40,397 nucleotides of DNA from Paracoccaceae bacterium (GTDB lineage Bacteria; Pseudomonadota; Alphaproteobacteria; Rhodobacterales; Rhodobacteraceae). The stretch's first letter is position 1, and each line of letters begins with the position of its first letter. Shown here piece after piece: positions 15,467 through 25,577 of this stretch. The DNA is taken from the NCBI GenBank assembly GCA_015487165.1, contig WFQE01000267.1, forward strand, positions 1-40,397. The letters are read 5' to 3'. The notes beneath the pieces were generated by a model. That model was not told the DNA's origin and searched no databases. It was given only the letters and a program-made list of their open reading frames with translations. The translations under genes were made by a program, and so were the position numbers.

Positions 15467-16785
15467 GACCGGTAATCCGCGTTGATGGTGATATATTGCC
15501 GGGTCAGGTCGCAGGTCCAGACCCGCGCTGCACCAGCGCCCAGACCCAGATCAACGCCAATCACGATTTCAGCGTTTTTCATATATCGCGCGCCGGCATC
15601 TTCGCTGTAGGTCGGGGCAACCCATCCGTTTTCGGCAACGATGATTTCACCAAAACGAATGGTGATGCGATCCCGGTCCGCCTTTGCGCCGGATTTCCCG
15701 ATTGCCATGACGATACGGCCCCAGTTCGGGTCTTCGCCCGCAACTGCCGTCTTGACCAGGGGCGAGTTGGCGATTGCCATGGCAACCTTGCGGGCGTCTT
15801 CGTTGCTGTCGGCCCCTGTCACCGCGACCTCGACGAATTTCGTCGCGCCTTCGCCATCGCGCACCACCTGGTGTGCAAGGTCCAGCATCACCTTGCCGAG
15901 GGCCTGTGAAAACTGCTGGCCGCTTTCGCTGTCGGCGTCACCTATCTCGACACCCGATGCACCCGTTGCCGCCAGCACAAGGCTGTCAGAGGTCGAGGTG
16001 TCGCTATCGACGGTGATGCAGTTAAAGCTAGTGTCATTCAGCCGCGACAGCATTTCCTGCAGGATGTCCTGCCTGACCGCTGCGTCGGTAAAGATGAAAA
16101 CAAGCATGGTTGCCATGTCGGGCGCAATCATCCCCGAGCCCTTGGCAAAGCCGGCGATGCGCACAGTCTTTTCGCCGATCTCGACCTCGGCGGACGCACC
16201 CTTGGCAAAGGTGTCGGTCGTCATGATGGCGTGTGCTGCCTTTTCAGCGGCATCCGGGGAAAGATTTTCCTTCAACTGCTCGATTACCACCGTGACGCGT
16301 TCGAAAGGCAGCGGTTCACCGATCACCCCGGTCGAGGCCGAAAAGACATGGTCCTGCGGAATGCCCAGCGCCGTGCCGACCGCGCCGGTTACCTTGTCAA
16401 CCGCCTCGAATCCCACGGCGCCGGTAAAGGCGTTGGCGTTGCCCGAATTGACGATGATGGCAAAGCCCGCCTTGTCGGCAGCGCCTTCTTTCAGCGCGGC
16501 CAGTTTCTTTTGGCAGTCAAGAACCGGTGCCGCGCGGGTGGATGAACGGGTAAACACCCCTGCAAGCGTGCTGCCCGGCGCGATCTCGGCCAGCATCACG
16601 TCATCGCGATCCTGATATTTGATACCGGCAGCGGCAGCGGCAAAGCGCACGCCCCGGATCACCGGCAGATCGGGAAACCGCTCGGGTGCAAGAGGTGAAA
16701 CCTTGTGCGGGGTGCCAAGCAGCGAATCGATTTCGTCGCGGGCCTGTTTCAGCTTGCGCCTGAGGCGCTGCAGCTTTTTCCGCAT
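15463..16785 (-). CDS. argJ: Bifunctional ornithine acetyltransferase / N-acetylglutamate synthase, with N-terminal coiled-coil extension
   Basis: ArgJ moves acetyl from N-acetylornithine to glutamate and, in bifunctional forms, also makes N-acetylglutamate, for arginine synthesis. The self-cleavage motif MATML is present (SGMIAPDMATMLVF), whose Thr becomes the catalytic N-terminus, along with the early GVFTRSSTRAAPV block. The ordinary family start is near VSPLAP. Here 28 more residues precede it from the ATG at 16785 (440 residues), or 48 from a TTG at 16845 that has GGGGG 5 nt upstream. The added segment is basic and heptad-like (KKLQRLRRKLKQARDEID). I use the ATG, but the true start is undecided. 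Confidence 0.9.
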   Translation of the reverse strand: MRKKLQRLRRKLKQARDEIDSLLGTPHKVSPLAPERFPDLPVIRGVRFAAAAAGIKYQDRDDVMLAEIAPGSTLAGVFTRSSTRAAPVLDCQKKLAALKEGAADKAGFAIIVNSGNANAFTGAVGFEAVDKVTGAVGTALGIPQDHVFSASTGVIGEPLPFERVTVVIEQLKENLSPDAAEKAAHAIMTTDTFAKGASAEVEIGEKTVRIAGFAKGSGMIAPDMATMLVFIFTDAAVRQDILQEMLSRLNDTSFNCITVDSDTSTSDSLVLAATGASGVEIGDADSESGQQFSQALGKVMLDLAHQVVRDGEGATKFVEVAVTGADSNEDARKVAMAIANSPLVKTAVAGEDPNWGRIVMAIGKSGAKADRDRITIRFGEIIVAENGWVAPTYSEDAGARYMKNAEIVIGVDLGLGAGAARVWTCDLTRQYITINADYRS

Positions 16786-16869
16786 TTCGTCAATGCGGGC
16801 AGGGGTTACGTCTGCCCCTGCCCTCTTTTCACCATCTGCGCCCAAAGCGACCCCCGATTTCAGATTTCC

Positions 16870-17721
16870 CTACTTTTCAAGCAGGGATACATCGCGGATC
16901 ACCGAAGGATCAATATCAACCTTCGCGCGCGTCACCTTGGCGGCATCGGTCAGCTTGGCGATTTCCTCGTCAACTGCCTTCTGGCTCAGTTCGGCGGCCA
17001 GCATGTCCTTTTCCTGCTCGAATGTCGGCAGCTTCTTGTCGCGCCTATCGTTCAGCTTGATCACATGCCAGCCAAAGTTGGTCTGGACCGGCTGCGAAAT
17101 TTCGCCAACCGCCAGGCTTGTGACAGCATCGCCAAATGGCTTGACCATCTTGTCGACCGTGAACCACCCAAGTTTGCCACCACGTTTGCCCGACGGACCC
17201 TTGGACCGTTCCTTGGCAAGCGTCGCGAAATCGGCACCGTCATTCAGCAGCTTGATGATTTCAAGCGCCTTTTCCTTGGAATCCACCAGGATATGCGAGG
17301 CATTGTATTCCTTTTCGGGAACCGCACCGTCAAATTTCGCGGCATATGCCTTTTTCAGCGCCTCTTCGGGAACCTTGCGTGCCGACAGGCGATCCATGTA
17401 TTCCGCCGCCAGAAATGCACGCCGCTCGTTTTCAAGGCCGATGCGGGTCTTGGTGTCGATCCTGGCCTCCATGGCCTTCATCAGGATGGTTTGCTGAATC
17501 AGCTGGTCAACAATTCCCTTGAACAGGATATCGTCGGGTATCTTCTTGTATTGTTCGGGCAGACGTTCGCGCAGGGCGATCACGTGACCCAGGGTGATAT
17601 TGGTTCCCTCGACCGTGGCCAGAACCGTATCTGCAGATGGCTTGGTTTCCGCTGCCTGGGCAAAAAACGGGGCTGCTATCGCGAACAGCGCTGCGGCAAG
17701 GATTCCTGTCTTGAATTTCAT
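16870..17721 (-). CDS. Periplasmic parvulin-type peptidyl-prolyl isomerase
   Basis: A 283-residue PpiC/SurA-like foldase. Signal peptide at residues 1-22 (MKFKTGILAAALFAIAAPFF). An alpha-helical chaperone-like segment follows to about 120, then the rotamase domain (about 125-235) with NASHILV, SKGPSGKRGGKLGWF and VQTNFGWHVIKL. The frame opens at 17745, but GGAG lies 6 nt before the ATG at 17721, which starts the signal peptide; an adjacent ATG at 17724 is an alternative. It is divergent from secA across 245 bp, and argJ follows 84 bp later on the same strand. A role in folding exported proteins fits the secA neighbourhood. Confidence 0.92.
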   Translation of the reverse strand: MKFKTGILAAALFAIAAPFFAQAAETKPSADTVLATVEGTNITLGHVIALRERLPEQYKKIPDDILFKGIVDQLIQQTILMKAMEARIDTKTRIGLENERRAFLAAEYMDRLSARKVPEEALKKAYAAKFDGAVPEKEYNASHILVDSKEKALEIIKLLNDGADFATLAKERSKGPSGKRGGKLGWFTVDKMVKPFGDAVTSLAVGEISQPVQTNFGWHVIKLNDRRDKKLPTFEQEKDMLAAELSQKAVDEEIAKLTDAAKVTRAKVDIDPSVIRDVSLLEK

Positions 17722-17966
17722 CATTCTCTCCGAACTGACTTGCACCTTATGTGCCTTGGGTCACACTGCCATGCGCAGTGCCATTCTGGTGACGTTGACA
17801 CCCGACGAGCATCCCCTTACATGCCTGTGGACATTGTGCAAAGGCTGCCTTGTGTCCGCTCCGGCGCCGGTTCTAGGGCTGGCGCCTTGAACAAGCAAGG
17901 CAGGCCGTTACACGATTTCGTAAATCAACCGCCATTTCTGGCGAATGCCTTTGAAACGGAGCACCA

Positions 17967-20669
17967 ATGCTGGGTCTTGGAACACTTGCCAAAAAGATCT
18001 TTGGCACACCGAATGATCGCAAGATCAAGGCAACCCGGCCACTGGTCGAAAAGATCAACGCACTGGAGCCCGAGTTCAAGGCGCTGAGCGACGAACAGAT
18101 CAAGGCCAAGACACAGGAATTCAAGGAACGTCTGGAAAAGGGCGAAACCCTTGATGACCTTCTGCCCGAGGCATTTGCCAACGCCCGCGAGGCCGCATTC
18201 CGCACACTTGGCCTGCGCCCATTCGACGTGCAGCTCATTGGCGGCATCTTTTTGCATCGGGGCAACATCGCCGAAATGAAAACCGGCGAGGGCAAGACCC
18301 TCATGGCCACCCTGCCCGTTTACCTTAACGCGCTGACCGGGCGTGGCGTTCATGTCGTCACGGTCAACGATTATCTGGCCCGGCGCGACGCCGAATGGAT
18401 GAGCCAGGTCTATTCGGCCCTGGGCCTGACGACAGGCGTTGTCGTGCCCGGGCAGGAAGACGACGAAAAGCGCGCTGCATATCAGGCCGACGTGACCTAC
18501 GCCACGAACAACGAACTTGGCTTTGACTATCTGCGCGACAACATGCGTTCCGAGCTGTCGGAAATGGTCCAGCGGGATCACTATTTCGCGATCGTGGACG
18601 AGGTTGACAGTATCCTCATCGACGAGGCCCGCACACCGCTGATCATCTCGGGGCCCAGCGATGACCGCAGCGAGCTTTACGTCAAGATCGACAAGATCAT
18701 CCCCGACATCAAACCCGAACATTACGACCTTGATGAAAAGACCCGCAACGTCACCTATACCGACGAGGGCAACGAGTTCATCGAGCAGCGGCTTCACGCC
18801 GAGGGTATTCTCGACCCCGAAGCAACCCTTTACGACCCCGAAAGCACCACGCTGGTGCATCATGTCACCCAGGCCCTGCGCGCCCATATCCTTTACAAGC
18901 GCGACAAGGATTACATCGTGCGCAACGGCGAGGTCGTGCTGATCGACGAATTCACCGGCCGGATGATGGCCGGGCGGCGCCTGTCGGACGGCCTGCACCA
19001 GGCGATCGAGGCCAAGGAAGGCGTGCCGATCCAGCCTGAAAACGTGACGCTCGCCAGCGTGACCTTCCAGAACTATTTCCGCCTCTATGAAAAGCTTGCG
19101 GGCATGACCGGCACCGCAATGACCGAGGCCGAGGAATTCATGGAGATCTACAAGCTGGGCGTGGTCGAGGTGCCGACAAACAAGCCCGTCATCCGTATCG
19201 ACGAACATGACCAGGTTTATCGCACCGCCAAGGAAAAATTCGACGCGATCATCAGGTCGATCAAGGAAGCCCATGAAAAGGGCCAACCCATCCTTGTAGG
19301 CACCACCTCGATCGAGAAATCGGAACTTCTGTCCGACATGCTCAAGAAAGAGGGTGTGCCCCATAACGTGCTGAACGCCCGCCACCATGAACAAGAGGCC
19401 AAGATCGTCGCCGAGGCCGGCCGCCTTGGCGCCGTAACCATTGCCACCAACATGGCAGGCCGGGGCACCGACATCCAGCTTGGCGGCAATGTCGAGATGA
19501 AGGTGATGGAGGCTCTGGCCGAAAACCCCGATGCCGACCCGGTCGAGCTGCGCAAGCAGATCGAGGCCGAGCACGAGGAAGAAAAGAAAAAGGTGATCGA
19601 GGCAGGCGGCCTGTATGTTCTGGCAACCGAGCGTCACGAAAGCCGCCGCATCGACAACCAGCTGCGCGGCCGTTCCGGCCGTCAGGGCGACCCCGGTCGT
19701 TCCAGCTTTTTCCTGAGTCTTGAAGACGACCTTATGCGGATCTTCGGGTCGGAACGTCTGGACAAGCTGCTCAACACGCTGGGCATGAAGGAAGGCGAGG
19801 CGATCGTTCACCCCTGGGTCAACAAATCGCTGGAAAAGGCGCAGGCCAAGGTCGAGGCCCGCAACTTTGACATCCGCAAACACCTGCTGAAATACGACGA
19901 CGTGATGAACGACCAGCGCAAGGCGATCTTCAGCCAGCGCCGCGAAATCATGGAGGCCGAAGACCTTTCCGAGGTCGTGCAGGACATGCGCCATCAGGTC
20001 ATCGACGATCTTGTCGAAAAACACATGCCACCGCGAACCTATGCCGACCAGTGGAACATGGAAGGGCTGTACGCCGATGTTCTGCGCTATCTCGGCATTG
20101 ACGTGCCGATCCTTGAATGGGCCGAGGAAGAAGGCGTCGATGATGAGGTGATCGCCGAACGGCTCTACAAGGCAAGCGATGAATTCATGGCACAGAAGGC
20201 CGTCGCCTTTGGCACCGAAAACATGCGCATGATCGAAAAATCGATCCTGCTGCAAACGATCGACCAGAAATGGCGCGATCACCTTCTGACGCTAGAACAT
20301 CTGCGCTCGGTAGTCGGATTCCGCGGCTACGCCCAGCAGGATCCGCTGAACGAATACAAGTCCGAAGCCTTTACCCTGTTTGAAAACATGCTCGACAGCC
20401 TGCGGACCGAAGTCACCGAACAGCTGGCCCATATCCGCCCTCTGACCGAAGAGGAACAGCAACAGATGATGGCGCAAGCACTGGCCCAGCAGCAGGGCAT
20501 CGACCTTGATCAGGTCGAACAAGGCGTCAAGTCGCTTGCCGGTGATGGCAAGGATGCCAAGCCCGAATTCGACGAAAACGACCGCTCTACCTGGGGCAAT
20601 CCGGGGCGCAATTCGCCCTGCCCCTGTGGCTCGGGCAAAAAGTTCAAGCATTGCCACGGCAAGGCCTGA
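17967..20669 (+). CDS. secA: Protein translocase ATPase subunit SecA
   Basis: The 900-residue motor that drives preproteins through SecYEG. Walker A is in [11 protein letters not shown] (about residue 100), the DEAD-type motif and DEIDEAR-like segment in [15 protein letters not shown], and the second motor domain has [13 protein letters not shown] and [12 protein letters not shown]. The C-terminus [14 protein letters not shown] is the zinc/SecB-binding tail. Length is typical of alphaproteobacteria. The upstream 245 bp shared with ppiC contain a TTGAAC near 17887, but no convincing -10. Confidence 0.98.
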   Translation: MLGLGTLAKKIFGTPNDRKIKATRPLVEKINALEPEFKALSDEQIKAKTQEFKERLEKGETLDDLLPEAFANAREAAFRTLGLRPFDVQLIGGIFLHRGNIAEMKTGEGKTLMATLPVYLNALTGRGVHVVTVNDYLARRDAEWMSQVYSALGLTTGVVVPGQEDDEKRAAYQADVTYATNNELGFDYLRDNMRSELSEMVQRDHYFAIVDEVDSILIDEARTPLIISGPSDDRSELYVKIDKIIPDIKPEHYDLDEKTRNVTYTDEGNEFIEQRLHAEGILDPEATLYDPESTTLVHHVTQALRAHILYKRDKDYIVRNGEVVLIDEFTGRMMAGRRLSDGLHQAIEAKEGVPIQPENVTLASVTFQNYFRLYEKLAGMTGTAMTEAEEFMEIYKLGVVEVPTNKPVIRIDEHDQVYRTAKEKFDAIIRSIKEAHEKGQPILVGTTSIEKSELLSDMLKKEGVPHNVLNARHHEQEAKIVAEAGRLGAVTIATNMAGRGTDIQLGGNVEMKVMEALAENPDADPVELRKQIEAEHEEEKKKVIEAGGLYVLATERHESRRIDNQLRGRSGRQGDPGRSSFFLSLEDDLMRIFGSERLDKLLNTLGMKEGEAIVHPWVNKSLEKAQAKVEARNFDIRKHLLKYDDVMNDQRKAIFSQRREIMEAEDLSEVVQDMRHQVIDDLVEKHMPPRTYADQWNMEGLYADVLRYLGIDVPILEWAEEEGVDDEVIAERLYKASDEFMAQKAVAFGTENMRMIEKSILLQTIDQKWRDHLLTLEHLRSVVGFRGYAQQDPLNEYKSEAFTLFENMLDSLRTEVTEQLAHIRPLTEEEQQQMMAQALAQQQGIDLDQVEQGVKSLAGDGKDAKPEFDENDRSTWGNPGRNSPCPCGSGKKFKHCHGKA

Positions 20670-20695
20670 CTGTTTCCCCATAACCACACATGTGA

Positions 20696-20728
20696 AACGG
20701 GCCGGAGACATAATTCCGGCCCGTTTTC
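20696..20728 (+). terminator. Rho-independent terminator of secA
   Basis: An 11-bp perfect stem, AACGGGCCGGA (20696-20706) with TCCGGCCCGTT (20715-20725), an 8-nt loop and a short TTTC run, starts 27 bp after the secA stop. Confidence 0.9.
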
Positions 20729-20748
20729 ATAGGGTTGTGCGTGTTTCG

Positions 20749-20777
20749 TTGACCATTGGGTGACCTTTGAAGATTAC
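20749..20777 (+). promoter_or_regulatory. Possible promoter of the 20895-23873 operon
   Basis: TTGACC (20749-20754; 5 of 6 matches to the -35) is followed after 17 nt by GATTAC (20772-20777; 3 of 6 to the -10). The position, after the secA terminator and 118 bp before the next gene, is suitable, but the -10 is weak. Confidence 0.3.
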
Positions 20778-20894
20778 CCTGATTGTCGCCGCTGGCGAAA
20801 AATTCCCCGAAAACGCCATCTGATTCCGCCAATCTTGCCACATTTCCGGGGTCATTATGCGCCTTGTCAGTTGCATGGCATCCGGAGGGCCATC

Positions 20895-22328
20895 ATGCGC
20901 ATAAGTGAAAAAATGGGGTTGGTTTACACGGCACTGTTCCTGACGGTGTCGATCGCGATCATCACCCAGAATTCCGACAAGATCATGGCCGCGTTCCGTG
21001 GCGAAACAAGTGCGCGGGCGGTAGATGATATCTTTACGGTCCAGGCCGGGCGCACGCAGCGCCTTTTCGTGCTGGGCAACGACCTGCACCCCGAACAGAT
21101 CAAACCCACCGATGTGCGCCTGCTGGACCAGCCCCAATGCGGCAAGATTCGCCAGCTTGGCGGCAGTTTCGAATATTCCGATTCGGCCTCGTGTTCTGGC
21201 TATCAGACATTTTCGTATTGTGTGAACACCGGCCAACACTGCATACCGGCGAATGTCACGCTGCGCCTGATCGAGGCCCGCGATCCGATTGCTTCAATCG
21301 GCGATGACAGCATTTCCGACCTGTCCGGTTTCAAGAAACAGCTGAGCCTGAACAGCCGCGACCTTGAAATATCCAATGTCCGTCTTGGAAAAACGGCGCC
21401 GACCGAAAAATCACCCCGCAAGGGGCCCATCAGCAAGATGGCCAGCGTTGCCGTTGAAACCATGCCCGAGTTCAGCAGGCCGGGCCATCTTCCGGGACAG
21501 CTTGCCGTTGGCAAGGCCTCTCAGCCGCCGGCCTCGGCGACCAGGCTTTCCGACGCTTCAGCCACACAGCCCGCCGATACCCGCATCATCCGGCGAGAAG
21601 CAGCGGCAGACCCGACAAACATGAACGACGGGGCTCGGCAAACACGCATACAAGGGCCGGCCACGGACGGCAACGGACTGTCCTGCACCCCGACGGTCAG
21701 CGCGCGCCCCACGGCCGGGGCCTCGGTCGAACTGACGATCCGCGCCGCATGTCTGGCGGGTGAAACCGTCACCATCCAGCACGGAAAACTGCGATTCGCC
21801 GACCGGCTTGATGCCTCTGGTGCATTGCTGGTGACCATCCCGGCCCTTGAAAAAGTGGCGCATTTTCGCATCACCCTGCCAAAAGCGAAACCCATTCGGG
21901 TGACGGCGCGGGTGCCTGACATCGAATCATATGAACGTGTCGCTGTCTTGTGGCAGGGCAAGTTCGGCGTCGATCTGCGCGCTGTCGAATTCGGCAAGTC
22001 GATTGCCACCTTGTCGCATGATGGCACCGGCGCGCTGGGCCATTTGGTCAAGCTGGGCAACGCCGACGTAAAAAACCCGCTTCTGGCAGTGGTTTACACG
22101 ATAAAGCTGCGACCCGGCATCAAAACTGGCGTGGTTGATTTTTCCATCCTTGTGCGTGCAACGCGCCAGACATGCGGCACCGGCCAGATCCTGCAAAGCC
22201 TGCGCTCGCGCCGGGGCCTGCTGATTGGCGCGTCGGGCCTGCGCTTTCGCCTTCCTGACTGCGACGCTGCCGACACGACCCTTGTCTTGAAAAACGCTGT
22301 CCGTGACCTGATTATCGCCGCACGGTGA
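20895..22328 (+). CDS. Membrane-anchored envelope protein of unknown function, N-terminal Ig-like domain
   Basis: A 477-residue protein not matched to a named family. One transmembrane segment lies at about residues 8-24 (GLVYTALFLTVSIAIITQ), placing the rest in the periplasm. Residues 43-127 look like a bacterial Ig-like domain (VDDIFTVQAGRTQRLFVLGNDL), with cysteines at 82, 100, 109 and 116 that could pair. About 130-255 is a Ser/Pro/Thr-rich linker; about 258-477 is a beta-rich C-terminal part with CTPTVSARPTAGASVELTI and two further cysteine pairs. The ATG at 20895 is chosen because GGAGGG is 7 nt upstream; the open frame from 20760 is otherwise unsupported. The next gene starts 18 bp downstream, so the two are an operon. 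Confidence 0.75.
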   Translation: MRISEKMGLVYTALFLTVSIAIITQNSDKIMAAFRGETSARAVDDIFTVQAGRTQRLFVLGNDLHPEQIKPTDVRLLDQPQCGKIRQLGGSFEYSDSASCSGYQTFSYCVNTGQHCIPANVTLRLIEARDPIASIGDDSISDLSGFKKQLSLNSRDLEISNVRLGKTAPTEKSPRKGPISKMASVAVETMPEFSRPGHLPGQLAVGKASQPPASATRLSDASATQPADTRIIRREAAADPTNMNDGARQTRIQGPATDGNGLSCTPTVSARPTAGASVELTIRAACLAGETVTIQHGKLRFADRLDASGALLVTIPALEKVAHFRITLPKAKPIRVTARVPDIESYERVAVLWQGKFGVDLRAVEFGKSIATLSHDGTGALGHLVKLGNADVKNPLLAVVYTIKLRPGIKTGVVDFSILVRATRQTCGTGQILQSLRSRRGLLIGASGLRFRLPDCDAADTTLVLKNAVRDLIIAAR

Positions 22329-22346
22329 TTTCGGGGGTGGGACTGC

Positions 22347-23873
22347 ATGAAATGGATTGGTCGCTGGGCGCCATGGGTCGGCATGCTGGCGCTGGCGCTT
22401 GCTGCCTCGGTATCACATGCCGGCGAAATTACCCTTGAATCACCGGATGGCTCGATCGCGCTCAGCGGAAAACTGATCGATTTTGACGGCGAATTCTGGC
22501 GCCTGGAAACCCGCTTTGGGGAAATGACCCTTCGGGCGTTGGGGGTAACCTGCAAGGGCGCCGACTGCCCAGATCCGGGAAAATATGCAGCCGACCTGCG
22601 GCTTGGCGGCGACACCGCCATGCTGGAAGAATTCCTCGCCCGTCTGATCGAGGATTTTTCCACATCAAAAGGCCTGACAAGCCTGCGCACCAATCACCCG
22701 AATCTTGGCTGGAGCTATTTCATCACCGATGCAAACTCGGTTCCTTTGGCCCGCCTGATGGCGCGGCCAGCAACGGGCGCGGCGGGTTTGCGGGATCTGC
22801 GCAAGAAAAAGGCCGACATTGTCGCGCTTTCCCGCGCTGCGGGTGCGCCGTTTGACGCTGACCTCAGACACCAGATCGTCGCGCTTGACGCGATCGTCTT
22901 TGCCGTGGCGCCAGACAACCCGATCACCGCCCTGACCCCCGCGCAAATCCGAAAGATCTGGTCCGGGGAAATCACGAACTGGGCTGAAATCGGCGGATAT
23001 GACGCGCCGATCATCCTTTACCTGCCAAGGCCGGATTCCGACCTCGCCAAGGGGCTTGAGGCCGATTTTTCATTACCCGGCTGGCCTGCCAATAAGGTCG
23101 CGCGCAAGGTTTTCGATTCGCTTGTTTCGCTTTCCGATGCGCTGACGAATGACGCCTTCGGGTTGGGGGTGGTCGATTTCGGAACCGTCCGCAACAATGT
23201 CTCGCTGGCCCTGCGGGGAGAATGCGGAATCATGCAATCACCAGACAGGTTTGGCATCCAAAGCGGCGACTACCCTCTGACACGGGTTCTTTCCCTTGTG
23301 ACGCGCAAGGAACGCTTGCCGGTATTTGCGCGCGAATTTCTGGCCTGGCTGGAAAAGCCACAAGCGCAAAGATCGGTGGCCGATCTGGGCTTTGTCGACC
23401 TTATGCCCGAACAACAACCGCTTTCCCGACAGCAGCACAGGCTTTCAAACGCAATCTTGAATGCCGCCGACGATGTCACGCTGTCCGACCTCAAACGCCT
23501 TGTCACCCGCCTGCGTGGCGCGCGAAGGCTGGCCCTGACCATCCGGTTTTCGGGCAATTCAACCGCTCTTGACCCACGATCCACCCGCGCTGTGAATCTG
23601 GTTGCACAAATGATGGAAGCCGGTGAATTTGATGGCCGCGAGCTGATTTTCGCGGGATTTTCCGATTCCGAAGGGAGCGCCAAGGGAAATCTGGAAATTT
23701 CGAAAAAGCGTGCAGCACAGGCCCTTGCCCTTGTACGAAAAACGGCGCGCAGGGCGGCAGCCGGCGCGGTTCGTCTGAGTCCGATCGGATTTGGCGAGAT
23801 TTCGCCCCTGGCATGCAATGACAGCGATTCCGGCCGGCGCAGGAACCGCCGTGTCGAGATCTGGGTCAGATAA
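22347..23873 (+). CDS. PstS-like substrate-binding domain fused to OmpA C-terminal domain
   Basis: A 508-residue exported protein. Residues 1-25 form a signal peptide. A small beta domain at about 26-75 ([20 protein letters not shown]) is followed by a PBP-like_2 domain at about 85-350. That domain carries the PstS hallmarks [33 protein letters not shown] and a GGYDAPI turn, then an OmpA peptidoglycan-binding domain at about 390-508 ([44 protein letters not shown]). It would bind a small anion or another ligand while tethered to the wall; the ligand is unknown. It lies in an operon with the preceding gene and overlaps the convergent radC stop by 8 bp. Confidence 0.88.
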   Translation: MKWIGRWAPWVGMLALALAASVSHAGEITLESPDGSIALSGKLIDFDGEFWRLETRFGEMTLRALGVTCKGADCPDPGKYAADLRLGGDTAMLEEFLARLIEDFSTSKGLTSLRTNHPNLGWSYFITDANSVPLARLMARPATGAAGLRDLRKKKADIVALSRAAGAPFDADLRHQIVALDAIVFAVAPDNPITALTPAQIRKIWSGEITNWAEIGGYDAPIILYLPRPDSDLAKGLEADFSLPGWPANKVARKVFDSLVSLSDALTNDAFGLGVVDFGTVRNNVSLALRGECGIMQSPDRFGIQSGDYPLTRVLSLVTRKERLPVFAREFLAWLEKPQAQRSVADLGFVDLMPEQQPLSRQQHRLSNAILNAADDVTLSDLKRLVTRLRGARRLALTIRFSGNSTALDPRSTRAVNLVAQMMEAGEFDGRELIFAGFSDSEGSAKGNLEISKKRAAQALALVRKTARRAAAGAVRLSPIGFGEISPLACNDSDSGRRRNRRVEIWVR

Positions 23874-24633
23874 GATCGTTTGCCCGAAAGCTGAATTCAC
23901 TCTGCGCGCCAATCACCAAATGATCGTGAACTACAATGCCCAGCGCCGCAGCGGCCTCTTGAATGCGCCTTGTCATCACGATGTCGGCGTCCGAGGGTTC
24001 CGGGTCGCCCGACGGGTGGTTGTGTACCAGAATCATCGCCGAGGCATTCAGCTCCAGCGCCCGTTTCACCACCTCGCGCGGATATACCGGCACATGATCA
24101 ACAGTTCCCCTTTGCTGTTCTTCATCGGCAATCAGGGTATTCTTGCGGTCAAGAAACAGAACGCGGAACTGTTCGGTCGTTCGATAGGCCATTGCCGTTC
24201 GGCAATAATCCAGCAGGGCGGACCAGTTTGAAAGGACCGGTTGTTTCAATACCCGCGCCTGTGCCATGCGATGTGCGGCAGCCTCGATGATCTTCAATTC
24301 GCAAACCACGGCGGCGCCGACGCCCTTGACCCGCGTCAACCGGGCCGGATCAGCCGCAAGAACCGCGTTGAAATCCCCGCACTCGGCCAGCAGGCGTTTG
24401 GCGATCGGTTTGACGTCGCGGCGTGGAATTGCGCGAAAAAGGACCAGTTCCAGCAACTCGTAATCAGGCAGGGCGGCAGGGCCGTCTTTCATGAAACGGG
24501 CGCGCAGGCGGTCGCGGTGATTCTTGCGAAAATCCGGGTCTTGTGCGGGTTTTCTTCTGGTGGGGCGCAGCGCCAGATCAAAGCCCGGCAAGGGGGCTTC
24601 GCCAAATGCGCCGGATGGGGTTGATCTTGACAT
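23866..24633 (-). CDS. radC: RadC/JAB1-domain protein
   Basis: A 255-residue RadC family member. The helix-hairpin-helix part lies at about 55-120 ([28 protein letters not shown]) and the JAMM/MPN metal domain at about 135-255, with [14 protein letters not shown] intact. The family was once linked to DNA repair; the biochemical role remains unsettled, and JAMM domains are metal-dependent hydrolases. The N-terminus (residues 1-35) is basic and low-complexity. It is convergent with, and overlaps by 8 bp, the PstS/OmpA fusion. Confidence 0.93.
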   Translation of the reverse strand: MSRSTPSGAFGEAPLPGFDLALRPTRRKPAQDPDFRKNHRDRLRARFMKDGPAALPDYELLELVLFRAIPRRDVKPIAKRLLAECGDFNAVLAADPARLTRVKGVGAAVVCELKIIEAAAHRMAQARVLKQPVLSNWSALLDYCRTAMAYRTTEQFRVLFLDRKNTLIADEEQQRGTVDHVPVYPREVVKRALELNASAMILVHNHPSGDPEPSDADIVMTRRIQEAAAALGIVVHDHLVIGAQSEFSFRANDLI

Positions 24634-24685
24634 GGCGACATGGTCGCCACGCAGGGTTCAGGAAAGGTTAATCAGGCGCAGTCAG

Positions 24686-25498
24686 CTATTTCCAGGTCGG
24701 ATGAAATTTTCCTTGCGGCGAAAGCGTAAAGATCTCGCACCCGTCGCTGGTGACCCCGATCGAATGTTCGAACTGCGCCGAAAGGGATTTGTCCCGTGTA
24801 ACCGCCGTCCAGTCATCGCCTAGAACCTTGGTTTCGGGGCGGCCCAGATTCACCATGGGTTCGATGGTAAAGAACATCCCCTCTTCCAGAACCGGCCCGG
24901 TGCCCCACCGCCCGTAATGCAGGACATTTGGCGGCGCATGAAACACGCGCCCCAACCCATGACCACAAAAATCGCGCACAACCGACATGCGCTGGGCCTC
25001 GACATAGCGCTGAATGGCGGCGCCGATATCGCCAAATGTGTTGCCCGGCTTGACCTGATCTATCCCGATCATCAGCGCATCATGGGTGACCTGAATCAGA
25101 CGCTCGGCCTTGCGGCTTAGTTTGCCGGCCACATACATGCGGCTGCTGTCGCCATACCAGCCGTTGAGGATACAGGTCACGTCGATGTTGAGGATGTCGC
25201 CGTTCTTCAGCTTCTTGTCCGAGGGAATCCCGTGGCAGACGACATGGTTGATCGAAATGCAGCTGCTGGCCGGATAACCTCGATATCCCAATGTGGCGGG
25301 AATCGCACCGTTATCTATGGTGAATTCATGGATCAGCTTGTCGAGATGGGCAGTGGTAACACCGGGCTGGACATGTTCGATGATCATGTCCAGCGTACGC
25401 GCCGCCAGCTCGCCAGCCTTGCGCATACCCTCGAATTCTTCGGGGGTATGAATTTCGATACCGTCCTTGTTCAGGCGTCCGGGTTTCTGGCCTTCCAC
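24686..25498 (-). CDS. map: Methionine aminopeptidase type I
   Basis: A 270-residue metalloenzyme removing the initiator methionine. Metal ligands are in NIDVTCILNGWYGDSSRM (two Asp), CGHGLGRVFH (His), FTIEPMV (Glu) and QFEHSIGV (Glu). The frame is open to 25693 and overlaps sfsA. The GTG at 25498 is preferred because GGAG lies 7 nt upstream and the product starts in the usual place, just before LNKDGIEIHTPEEFEGMRKA. ATGs at 25552 and 25549 are alternatives and would add 18 or 17 residues. It follows sfsA on the same strand. Confidence 0.92.
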   Translation of the reverse strand: MEGQKPGRLNKDGIEIHTPEEFEGMRKAGELAARTLDMIIEHVQPGVTTAHLDKLIHEFTIDNGAIPATLGYRGYPASSCISINHVVCHGIPSDKKLKNGDILNIDVTCILNGWYGDSSRMYVAGKLSRKAERLIQVTHDALMIGIDQVKPGNTFGDIGAAIQRYVEAQRMSVVRDFCGHGLGRVFHAPPNVLHYGRWGTGPVLEEGMFFTIEPMVNLGRPETKVLGDDWTAVTRDKSLSAQFEHSIGVTSDGCEIFTLSPQGKFHPTWK

Positions 25499-25577
25499 GG
25501 GTATGCTCCGTTCGTTCAGAAATTTCCTGCCTGCATAAAGCCAAAACATCATGTGCGCCAGTGTTGCACCACGAAAT

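Noticed and set aside
17925-20282. A 785-codon open frame antisense to secA
   Set aside because: Arises from GC-rich third codon positions of secA. It has no family motifs and would overlap an unquestionable gene fully.
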